A stretch of DNA of 64,000 bases from Pseudomonas sp. GV071. Lineage in GTDB: Bacteria > Pseudomonadota > Gammaproteobacteria > Pseudomonadales > Pseudomonadaceae. The notes under the pieces are model-generated. The model made no database searches, had not been told where the DNA came from, and saw only the letters and a program-made list of their open reading frames with translations. The DNA lies in contig NZ_QAOJ01000001.1 in the NCBI RefSeq assembly GCF_003050835.1, forward strand, positions 434,001-498,000, given 5' to 3'. Below are positions 55,233-64,000 of the stretch, one piece after another. A program made the position numbers and the translations under genes. The stretch's first letter is position 1. Each line of letters starts with the position of its first letter.

Positions 55233-55634
55233 GCCGGTACTCCTTAGACAAGCATCGGCGAAATCATGGAAAGTGGAAGTTGCTGGTTCTCAATGCTTAG
55301 CCAGCAATCTAATTTTCGTAATTTTATGCGTGTCTGGCTTGGTAAGTAAATTTTTCCTTATAAAAAATTAACTTACGGGCCAACATGTTAGCGCTGCAAA
55401 TCGCGCAAAGCCCCGTGCGACGGGGTTATGGCGGTTTCTAAGTCCTTAGTCGAATATCCCAGTTTTTGTTGTTAATGACTGCAAACTGTGCTCTAGATGA
55501 TATTCATTGTTATTTAGGCGGCAAACTCTCCTCGTCAGCCGCTCCAACAGGATAGTTGCTGTTTGTATAGATGCGAGCGTAGCGCGCCGGGGAAGTAAGT
55601 GCGGCTCTTGGCGTCGCATTTTCAGGTGCTCTAA
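55233..55634. other. nuo promoter region without genes
   Basis: No coding frame stands out in these 400 nt. The DNA is AT-rich at about 55310-55375, including TTTTATGCG and TTATAAAAAATTAAC, as expected for the nuo promoter. A small hairpin CCCCGT-GCG-ACGGGG (55411-55425), followed on the minus strand by CTTT, may end transcription of the DUF4442 gene. No convincing Anr/FNR box (TTGAT-N4-ATCAA) was seen. Confidence 0.45.
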
Positions 55635-56123
55635 TTAGCGCTTTTTACTGACCCAGGCCCAGAGCATCTCGCAGCGAATCGGCTCGATCCCGGCTTCATC
55701 GGTGATGCTGACGGCCACCAGAACTTCACCTTTTTCCTGCGTGCGAATGGCCTCGATCTGCTCGGGCGTCAGAATTGCCGCCGCGTGCAATGCGCCAGTG
55801 GCGCGCTTCAGGTAATCGACTTTCAGGCTTTTGATCAGTGGCAATTTGTCGTCCGGCACGTTCATGCCGACCAGAAAGCCGGTGGCGGACTCGGCCAGCA
55901 GCGCCATGGCGGCAGCGTGCACGCCGTTGATGTGGTTCTGCACGCTGCGTCGGTTGGCAAGGCTAAGGTCGGCGCGGTTGGGCGTGAGTTGGTGGACGCG
56001 AACCTTGGCGGTGCCAGCGAATTTCACTTGGGAGCCGAACAGCAGGGAGAGGGCGGGCGTGTGCAGGGCGTGAGGCAGTTTGTTGATAAGGGTGACGGCG
56101 CGGCTGAGGCGGTTGCTGGGCAT
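55635..56123 (-). CDS. DUF4442-type hotdog-fold protein
   Basis: 162 residues from ATG 56123, with AGGAG 7 nt ahead; the longer frame starts inside repeat DNA. The pattern (RADLSLANRRSVQNHINGVHAAAMALLAE) is the DUF4442 branch of hotdog thioesterase-like proteins, where the NHxxGVH helix occupies the active-site position. Probably binds or cleaves an acyl thioester. Alone between nuo and aceA. Confidence 0.75.
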   Translation of the reverse strand: MPSNRLSRAVTLINKLPHALHTPALSLLFGSQVKFAGTAKVRVHQLTPNRADLSLANRRSVQNHINGVHAAAMALLAESATGFLVGMNVPDDKLPLIKSLKVDYLKRATGALHAAAILTPEQIEAIRTQEKGEVLVAVSITDEAGIEPIRCEMLWAWVSKKR

Positions 56124-56200
56124 GGTGGGGCTCCTAGTGATGGCGGAGCCTATGTTGGGTTTTGCCTGGGGCCAACCCAACCTACGGTGTGATATTCAAA

Positions 56201-56264
56201 GCATCGCGGCTGAAGCCGCTCCTACGCACCGCACAATTTGTAGGAGCGGCTTCAGCCGCGATGC
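56201..56264. repeat. REPIN (inverted REP doublet)
   Basis: A 25-bp perfect inverted repeat begins GCATCGCGGCTGAAGCCGCT (56201-56225) and returns at 56240-56264, with a 14-nt spacer. The same REP sequence (TAGGAGCGGCTTCAGCCGCG) forms the doublet at 63089-63153. Confidence 0.9.
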
Positions 56265-56280
56265 TTTCAAGCGGGCAATA

Positions 56281-56308
56281 AAAAAGGCGAACCGAAGTTC
56301 GCCTTTTT
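56281..56308 (-). terminator. Intrinsic terminator of aceA
   Basis: AAAAAGGCGAAC (56281-56292) pairs with GTTCGCCTTTTT (56297-56308) around a CGAA loop, 40 nt after the aceA stop. A/T tracts flank both sides. Confidence 0.9.
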
Positions 56309-56348
56309 CTCACACCCTAAGCCGAGGCTTAGTGAGCAATTCCGTGAA

Positions 56349-57944
56349 TCAATGGAATTGGTTCATGGTGTTGTCTTTACCGCTTGCCTTCAGAGCTGCT
56401 TCGCCAGCGAAGTACTCTTTATGGTTGTCGCCCAGGTCCGAACCGGCCATGTTCTGGTGCTTAACGCAAGCGATGCCTTGACGCAGCTCTTCGCGTTGAA
56501 CGCCTTTCACGTAAGCCAGCATGCCTTGGTCGGCGAAGTAGCCTTTTGCCAGGTTGTCGGTGGACAGCGCAGCAGTGTGGTAGGTCGGCAGGGTGATCAG
56601 GTGGTGGAAGATACCAGCCTGTTGCGAACCATCACGTTGGAAGGTGCGGATCTTCTCGTCTGCAACCTGAGCCAGTTCGGTGGCGTCGTAATCAACGCTC
56701 ATCAGCTTGGCGCGGTCGTAAGCGGAAACGTCTTTGCCTTCGGCGACGAATGCATCGAACACTTGCTGACGGAAGTTCAGGGTCCAGTTGAAGGACGGGC
56801 TGTTGTTGTAAACCAGCTTGGCGTTCGGGATTACCTTGCGGATCTCGTTAACCATGGCAGCGATCTGGCCAACGTGTGGCTTCTCGGTTTCGATCCACAG
56901 CAGGTCAGCGCCGTTCTGCAGCGAGGTGATGCAGTCCAGGATGCAGCGAGCTTCGCCGGTGCCAGCGCGGAACTGGAACAGGTTGGAAGGCAGGCGCTTA
57001 GGACGCAGCAGTTTGCCGCCGCGGTTCAGAACTACGTCACCGTTGTTCAGCTCGCTTGGGGAAACTTCTTCGCAGTCCAGGAAGGAGTTGTACTGGTCGC
57101 CCAGGTCGCCCGCAGCCTTGGTAACAGCGATTTGTTTGGTCAGGCCGGCACCCAGGGAGTCGGTACGGGCAACGATCACGCCGTCGTCCACGCCCAGTTC
57201 CAGGAATGCGTAGCGAACTGCGTTGATCTTGGCCAGGAAGTCTTCGTGCGGAACGGTCACTTTACCGTCTTGGTGGCCGCACTGCTTCTCGTCAGAAACC
57301 TGGTTTTCGATCTGGATGCAGCAAGCACCCGCTTCGATCATTTTCTTGGCCAGCAGGTAGGTGGCTTCCGGGTTACCGAAACCAGCGTCGATGTCGGCAA
57401 TGATCGGTACTACGTGAGTTTCGTAGTTGTCGACCTGGGCTTGGATCTCGGCAGCCTTGGCGGTGTCGCCAGCGGCGCGGGCAGCGTCCAGAGCGGTGAA
57501 CAGCAGGTCCAGCTCACGGGCGTCAGCCTGGCGCAGGAAGGTGTACAGCTCTTCGATCAGACCGGAAACGGCGGTCTTCTCGTGCATCGATTGGTCTGGC
57601 AGCGGGCCGAAGTCCGAACGCAGAGCAGCAACCATCCAGCCGGACAGGTAGAGGTAGCGCTTGTCGGTAGTCTTCAGGTGCTTCTTGATCGAGATCAGCT
57701 TCTGCTGACCGATGAAGCCGTGCCAGCAGCCCAGGGACTGGGTGTAGACGGACGAGTTAGCGTCGTAGTCAGCCATGTCTTTGCGCATGATAGCGGCGGT
57801 GTACTTGGCGATATCCAGACCGGTTTTGAAGCGGTTCTGAGCGCGCATACGAGCGACGGACTCAGGGTTGATCGCACTCCAGCTGTTGCCGGCGGTTTCT
57901 TTCAAAGCGGCTACGGCTTTGATGTCATTTTGATAAGCAGACAT
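56349..57944 (-). CDS. aceA: Isocitrate lyase
   Basis: 531 residues from ATG 57944 with AAGGA 7 nt ahead. Cleaves isocitrate to glyoxylate and succinate, first step of the glyoxylate shunt used on acetate and fatty acids. Catalytic cysteine C222 in DEKQCGHQDGK (usual KKCGH), Mg site DIDAGFGN, and the NNSPSFNW segment. Longer than E. coli AceA (434), matching the long form of pseudomonads. Monocistronic, with a leader of several hundred nt. Confidence 0.95.
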   Translation of the reverse strand: MSAYQNDIKAVAALKETAGNSWSAINPESVARMRAQNRFKTGLDIAKYTAAIMRKDMADYDANSSVYTQSLGCWHGFIGQQKLISIKKHLKTTDKRYLYLSGWMVAALRSDFGPLPDQSMHEKTAVSGLIEELYTFLRQADARELDLLFTALDAARAAGDTAKAAEIQAQVDNYETHVVPIIADIDAGFGNPEATYLLAKKMIEAGACCIQIENQVSDEKQCGHQDGKVTVPHEDFLAKINAVRYAFLELGVDDGVIVARTDSLGAGLTKQIAVTKAAGDLGDQYNSFLDCEEVSPSELNNGDVVLNRGGKLLRPKRLPSNLFQFRAGTGEARCILDCITSLQNGADLLWIETEKPHVGQIAAMVNEIRKVIPNAKLVYNNSPSFNWTLNFRQQVFDAFVAEGKDVSAYDRAKLMSVDYDATELAQVADEKIRTFQRDGSQQAGIFHHLITLPTYHTAALSTDNLAKGYFADQGMLAYVKGVQREELRQGIACVKHQNMAGSDLGDNHKEYFAGEAALKASGKDNTMNQFH

Positions 57945-58446
57945 GGTCAATCCTTCAAAGTTGATGATTGGTTGAGCACGACACTTCCCTTTTCAAAACC
58001 GGACAAGCAAAGCGGTCTTGCAGCGGAGGTGTACTGCAGAGCAACGAGATATCGACTGAGACGGGATTGAAGCTGAGGAGGGGGCAGAGGGGGCGTACAG
58101 GTTGATGGCGTCAGCTGCTTTGGCACTTGCTGGTTCGTGGAAACCGATGGGTGTCGCGGTGGGCTGTGGCTGCCAATCGTGCTGTTACGTTAAACGCTTC
58201 CCCGTCCCTCAGGACAACTTCGTTCCAGTCGCAATCTCGTCGAACTGCCTTTTGAGCGGTAAAACACGAATCGAATCTACGGTAAGCAGGTTGCGATCCG
58301 GAGACCTCTGTTCGGGGCCTCTGATTAGCGGGAGCGGGGCCATCATGCCTCTGAGAAGGAACTTCGTCAAACGTTTTGTAGTGCTTTTTTCTTACTACTA
58401 CATATTGTTCGACGAGCGACCGGATAGTCACGATTTTGCCGTCTGG
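57945..58446. other. Long aceA leader/promoter region
   Basis: A 500-nt stretch lies between the secretin-domain gene and aceA, both on the minus strand. A 106-codon frame (58111-58431) begins with GTG, lacks a ribosome site and resembles nothing, so I do not call a gene. The palindrome at 58377-58402 is at its far end. The intervening sequence could be a long 5' leader of aceA; no classical riboswitch was recognised. Confidence 0.45.
58377..58402. promoter_or_regulatory. TGTAGT-N14-ACTACA palindrome, possible RccR-type operator
   Basis: Perfect half-sites TGTAGT (58377-58382) and ACTACA (58397-58402) flank an A/T-rich 14-nt spacer, about 430 nt upstream of aceA and 45 nt after the secretin-domain gene. 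The half-sites are those I recall for RccR, an RpiR-family regulator of aceA and related genes in P. fluorescens, though with a different spacing. A weak promoter-like GTGACT-N18-CAATAT lies beside it. Confidence 0.45.
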
Positions 58447-59256
58447 TCAGTCCAGGGCATCGACCTTGAGGCGCAGGGTCATGTCGTCGCGACCCGAGGT
58501 GGAGCGGCGCTGAACAAAGCCGCTCTGGTCAGATTGGGAGTTCTCATTGACGCCGCCAATGGTGATCCATTCACCGAGGCGGCCGGTGACTTTGGTGTCG
58601 GTGCTCTGGATGTCAATGGCGCCTTGTTGGGTCTGACTGAGGCGGTCGTTGTGGTTGCTGATGCTGACGTGCACCAGGTCGCCGGTGAGGCTGGCAGTGA
58701 CGTAAAAGCCGCGGGTGACGTTGCGGTATTCGGTGTTGTTGTAGGGGCGGCCGTAACTGTCGACGCTGGTGTTGGTCAGCGGCACGCTCTGGCCGACCTG
58801 GATCAGCGCCGGGTAGCCCTCGGTGGTCTGCACCTGTTGGGTGCCGCCGCCACGGCTTTGGGTGCTGCGGTGGATGATGCGCACCTGGTCGCGGCCATTC
58901 ACTTCGCCGCGCCCGGATTGAATCTCGACATTGCCGGCCGAGGCTGTGCCGTTCACCGAATAACCCTGGTCGTTCATGTTGTTGCTGTTGCTGGTGTCGA
59001 CGCTGATCAGCAGACGCTTGGGTTGTTTGTCGATCTGCTTGAGCAGGTCGCGCACTTCCTGCAGCTTGGCGGGCGGCGCATTGACCACCAACTGATTGCC
59101 GTAGTTGCTGGCCCGGCCTTCGTTGCCAAGCACCGACTGCACCACCGGCAACACGTCATCGGCGGTGCGATAGTTCAGTGGCATCACTTCGGTAGCCGCC
59201 AGCACCGGTAGGCTCACACTCAGGCAAACAGCAACAAGCAGGGCGCGGATGGTCAT
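58447..59256 (-). CDS. Exported secretin N-domain protein without a pore domain
   Basis: 269 residues from ATG 59256, giving a Sec signal peptide (MTIRALLVAVCLSVSLPVLA, then ATEV). Residues 22-95 form a secretin/TonB short N-domain (VMPLNYRTADDVLPVVQSVL and QLVVNAPPAKLQEVRDLLKQ). The rest is polar and Asn/Ser/Gln-rich. The C-terminal beta-barrel of true secretins is absent. Overlaps the preceding gene by 4 nt. Periplasmic; role unknown. Confidence 0.75.
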   Translation of the reverse strand: MTIRALLVAVCLSVSLPVLAATEVMPLNYRTADDVLPVVQSVLGNEGRASNYGNQLVVNAPPAKLQEVRDLLKQIDKQPKRLLISVDTSNSNNMNDQGYSVNGTASAGNVEIQSGRGEVNGRDQVRIIHRSTQSRGGGTQQVQTTEGYPALIQVGQSVPLTNTSVDSYGRPYNNTEYRNVTRGFYVTASLTGDLVHVSISNHNDRLSQTQQGAIDIQSTDTKVTGRLGEWITIGGVNENSQSDQSGFVQRRSTSGRDDMTLRLKVDALD

Positions 59257-59906
59257 ACCAGTAGGCTCCGTAAGTCCAGGTCGCTGACGCTGACGTCCCA
59301 CGCCTGATCGAATTTGTTTTGCAGTACCCGCACCTGGCCTGGGTCGTTGTACAGCGCGTAACCGGCAATCTGTTCCAGCTTGGGCCGCATCAGCAGGCCG
59401 CCGGTGTCGGCGAGCAGGTAAGCGACTTCGTCATTGCTGTAACTGGGGTTGAGCTTGCGAATCTGCAGGTTGCTCGGCAGGCGCCGGGACAGTTGCAGCA
59501 GGCGATGGCCTTCCTTGACGGCGCTGCTGGGGTCATTGAGCAGAATGCGCAGGCGATTTTTCGGGTTGGCCAACAGGAATTGGGTACAGGCTTCTTGCAC
59601 GCTGCTGTGGTGGTACAGCCAGCGTTCGAGGTCGGGGGTGTAGATGCACAGGCTGCGTTGCGCCTGTTGCAGCAGCGCCAGGGCGTGGGCCTGGGCGTGC
59701 TCCGGGGTGGTGAAGTGTTGCAGTTCGCGTTGCCCGCCAAGTTTGAATGGGGCGGGTTCGCGGCGCTCGGGCTGAGCCTGCACCGGCGGTGGGTTGTGCA
59801 CCGTAAAGCTGCCCGGCGAGACGAACTCGATGGCGGGCAGCTCTTCTGGCAGAGCGTCCGCAACACCGTCCGTGGCGTCTGTTGGCGGAGCGTCTTTGTC
59901 GATCAT
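59253..59906 (-). CDS. Conserved protein of unknown function, phospholipase-D-like pattern
   Basis: 217 residues. The first 55 are proline-rich and probably disordered. The rest (ALALLQQAQRSLCIYTPDLERWLY, then RLRILLNDPSSAVKEGHRLLQL) resembles the inactive PLD-like fold found in a domain of unknown function often misnamed as acetyltransferase-related; no HKD motif is present. Encoded 7 nt after the GNAT gene and overlapping the secretin-domain gene, so part of the roxA operon. Confidence 0.6.
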   Translation of the reverse strand: MIDKDAPPTDATDGVADALPEELPAIEFVSPGSFTVHNPPPVQAQPERREPAPFKLGGQRELQHFTTPEHAQAHALALLQQAQRSLCIYTPDLERWLYHHSSVQEACTQFLLANPKNRLRILLNDPSSAVKEGHRLLQLSRRLPSNLQIRKLNPSYSNDEVAYLLADTGGLLMRPKLEQIAGYALYNDPGQVRVLQNKFDQAWDVSVSDLDLRSLLV

Positions 59907-59913
59907 CCTGACC

Positions 59914-60342
59914 TCACTTACGGGTGCGTTTCATCTCTACGTGTGGGATGCCGGCGTCGAGAAACTCGCCGCTGACTACGCTAAAGCCTAGACGCTCGTA
60001 GAACGCCGTGGCGTGAACCTGGGCGCTGAGCATCTGTTCTTTCAAGCCACGGCGTTCGGCTTCGTTGATCACGGCGGTCATCAGCGCTTCGCCGACTTTC
60101 AGACCGCGCCAGTCCTTGAGAACTGACACCCGACCAATATGGCCGTCGGGCAGCAGGCGAGCGGTACCGATCGCGTAATCGCCATCGACGGCGAGAAAGT
60201 GCACGGCCTCGACATCTTCGGCATCCCATTCCAGCTCGGCCGGCACCGCCTGTTCGGCGATAAACACGGTTTCGCGGATACGGCGCAGGTCAGCATTGTC
60301 TTTCTGCCAGCTGGCGACCCGTACTTGCACGTTGCTACTCAT
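59914..60342 (-). CDS. GNAT-family N-acetyltransferase
   Basis: 142 residues from ATG 60342, within the end of roxA (8-nt overlap). The fold is evident from YAIGTARLLPDGHIGRVSVL (strand 4) and the acetyl-CoA loop DWRGLKVGEALMTAV (Q/RxxGxG/A-like), ending AFYERLGFSVVS. The substrate cannot be assigned. Second gene of a four-gene operon. Confidence 0.85.
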   Translation of the reverse strand: MSSNVQVRVASWQKDNADLRRIRETVFIAEQAVPAELEWDAEDVEAVHFLAVDGDYAIGTARLLPDGHIGRVSVLKDWRGLKVGEALMTAVINEAERRGLKEQMLSAQVHATAFYERLGFSVVSGEFLDAGIPHVEMKRTRK

Positions 60343-61501
60343 CTGCAAACTCCAGACTTCCTTGTTTTACCAGCTCGAGAACGAGGTTACGCCCTTCGTC
60401 ATCGGCCAGCCATTGGCCGAGGTTTTCCATATGCAGCACGTCGGCCGAGCAGATCAGCTTCAGCAATTCGCGCAGGCTGGCCGAGAGCAGGCGGCTCTGG
60501 CCGCTGGCAAACAGCACCAGGTCTTCGCCGACTTCGGACCAGGCCAGGCGGGCGCTGAGGTTGCGCACCAGCATGGCGCCGTTTTCGATCTGCTCGAGCA
60601 GTTCTTCTTCGCTGAGCTCGGTGCCAGCCACCAGTTCCGGGTATTTCGGTTCGGTCATGAACTGGCCGAACCAGGTCATCAGCAGGCGCTCGTCACCCAT
60701 GTGCTCGTTGAGCAGGGCTTTGAGGCGGTCCAGCGAGTCGCGCTGGATCTGGTGGGGGTCGCTGGCAGGCGCAGTGCCGGCGTCGCTGTAACGTTCTTCG
60801 TCCGGCAGGAACTGGCTGAGGAAGTCGGTGAAATGGGTCAGAACTTCTGCGGCGCTAGGGGCGCGGAAACCCACGGAATAAGTCATGCAATCATCCTCGG
60901 CGGTGCCATAGTGAGCCAAACGTGGCGGCAGATACAGCATGTCGCCGGGCTCCAACACCCATTCGTCGGTCTGTTCAAAGTTGGCCAGAATGCGCAGGTC
61001 CGCATGCTCGAGCATGGGGCTGTCTGCATCGCACATCTGGCCGATTTTCCAGCGCCGGTGTCCCTGGCCCTGGAGAAGGAAAACGTCGTAATTGTCGAAA
61101 TGCGGGCCCACGCCACCACCTGGGGTGGCGAAGCTGATCATCACATCGTCGATGCGCCAGCTCGGCAAAAAGCGGAAGTTCTGCAGCAGCTCGGCCACTT
61201 CCGGCACGAACTGGTCGACGGCTTGCACCAACAGGGTCCAATCGCGCTCAGGCAGGTCGGCGAAGGCGTCCTCTTCGAAAGGACCGCGGCGCAATTCCCA
61301 TGGGCGCTCACCGTGTTCCAGCACCAGGCGCGATTCAACTTCTTCTTCCAGTGCCAGGCCGGCCAGCTCGTCAGCGGAGATCGGGCTTTCGAAGTCGCTG
61401 ATGGCTTGACGCACCAGCAGGGGTTTCTTCTGCCAGTAGTCGCGCAGGAATTCGCGAGCGGTAATGCCACCAAGCATCTGAAGCGGAATATCAGGATTCA
61501 T
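60335..61501 (-). CDS. roxA: RoxA/YcfD-type ribosomal oxygenase (L16 arginine hydroxylase)
   Basis: 388-residue Fe(II)/2-oxoglutarate oxygenase with a cupin (JmjC-like) core. Iron ligands are H134 and D136 in GPHFDNYDVFLLQ and H197 in LPPRLAHYGTAED. A helical dimerisation and winged-helix C-terminus follows. The E. coli homologue YcfD hydroxylates an arginine of ribosomal protein L16. First gene of the operon, after the purB terminator. Confidence 0.88.
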   Translation of the reverse strand: MNPDIPLQMLGGITAREFLRDYWQKKPLLVRQAISDFESPISADELAGLALEEEVESRLVLEHGERPWELRRGPFEEDAFADLPERDWTLLVQAVDQFVPEVAELLQNFRFLPSWRIDDVMISFATPGGGVGPHFDNYDVFLLQGQGHRRWKIGQMCDADSPMLEHADLRILANFEQTDEWVLEPGDMLYLPPRLAHYGTAEDDCMTYSVGFRAPSAAEVLTHFTDFLSQFLPDEERYSDAGTAPASDPHQIQRDSLDRLKALLNEHMGDERLLMTWFGQFMTEPKYPELVAGTELSEEELLEQIENGAMLVRNLSARLAWSEVGEDLVLFASGQSRLLSASLRELLKLICSADVLHMENLGQWLADDEGRNLVLELVKQGSLEFADE

Positions 61502-61535
61502 AGCTAAGCCCTTGAAAGTGTTCTAAGCCCATAAA

Positions 61536-61560
61536 TAAAAACGCCCGGCACTGCCGGGCG
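61536..61560 (-). terminator. Intrinsic terminator of purB
   Basis: CGCCCGGCA (61542-61550) pairs with TGCCGGGCG (61552-61560), and on the minus strand it is followed by TTTTTATTT. It separates purB from roxA. Confidence 0.85.
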
Positions 61561-61578
61561 TGCACGGGGCGGTGACGG

Positions 61579-64000
<2,422 letters not shown>

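Noticed and set aside
56352..58070. 572-codon plus-strand frame opposite aceA
   Set aside because: Antisense to isocitrate lyase, Val/Gln-rich translation without motifs.
58111..58431. 106-codon minus-strand frame in the aceA leader
   Set aside because: GTG start without ribosome site, no similarity recognised, and it overlaps the regulatory palindrome.

Overview
The window looks like a chromosomal segment of a fluorescent-group Pseudomonas. It carries the mexS-mexT-mexE efflux locus, a 13-gene nuo operon with the fused nuoCD typical of gammaproteobacteria, the order aceA / roxA / purB / hflD / mnmA, a fourth-type lipoamide dehydrogenase and several REP/REPIN palindromes of the Pseudomonas kind. 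No rRNA, tRNA, insertion sequence, prophage or CRISPR array was seen.

Layout. 1-2.9 kb: mexE (cut by the window start), its LysR activator mexT and the oxidoreductase mexS, with a nod box in front of mexE. 3-4 kb: dusA. 4.1-4.5 kb: a decayed cupin gene beside a REP. 4.5-9.8 kb: a pstSCAB phosphate-uptake operon with a Pho-box-like site, no phoU, followed after a strong hairpin by a Fic-like protein that lacks the catalytic His and a HAD-like protein translated from a 4-nt overlap. 9.75-10.07 kb: a frameshifted HigA-like gene without a DNA-binding domain. 10.2-19 kb: a catabolic island made of a gamma-glutamyltransferase-like enzyme, a GntR regulator, and a convergent operon encoding a branched-chain-type ABC importer (binding protein, LivH, and a single polypeptide fusing LivM, LivG and LivF) plus a deaminase-like amidohydrolase. 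Pairs of the palindrome TTGCTAGCAA lie just in front of both transcription units and look like the GntR operators.

19-36 kb: small orphan antitoxin-like genes, a saccharopine-dehydrogenase-like reductase, the four-gene ligase-associated repair operon (exonuclease, ATP-dependent ligase, Lhr-type helicase, phosphoesterase), a LysR regulator, an HPP-CBS membrane protein, an SDR, a TetR regulator, a thioesterase-thiolase pair, lpd and an AI-2E-family permease. 36-40 kb: three glycosyltransferases facing a WaaL/Wzy-like membrane protein.

40.2-55.2 kb: nuoA-B-CD-E-F-G-H-I-J-K-L-M-N, all on the minus strand and tightly packed, except for a terminator-like hairpin between nuoF and nuoG and a 19-codon mini-ORF that exactly fills the nuoI-nuoJ gap. 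55.6-64 kb: a DUF4442-type protein, isocitrate lyase with a long leader containing a TGTAGT/ACTACA palindrome, a four-gene roxA-GNAT-unknown-secretin-domain operon, purB, hflD and the end of mnmA.

The least conventional elements are the LivM-LivG-LivF fusion with its linked operator pair, and the Fic-like/HAD pair attached to the phosphate operon. Function calls rest on recognised motifs and remembered family sequences, with no database search.
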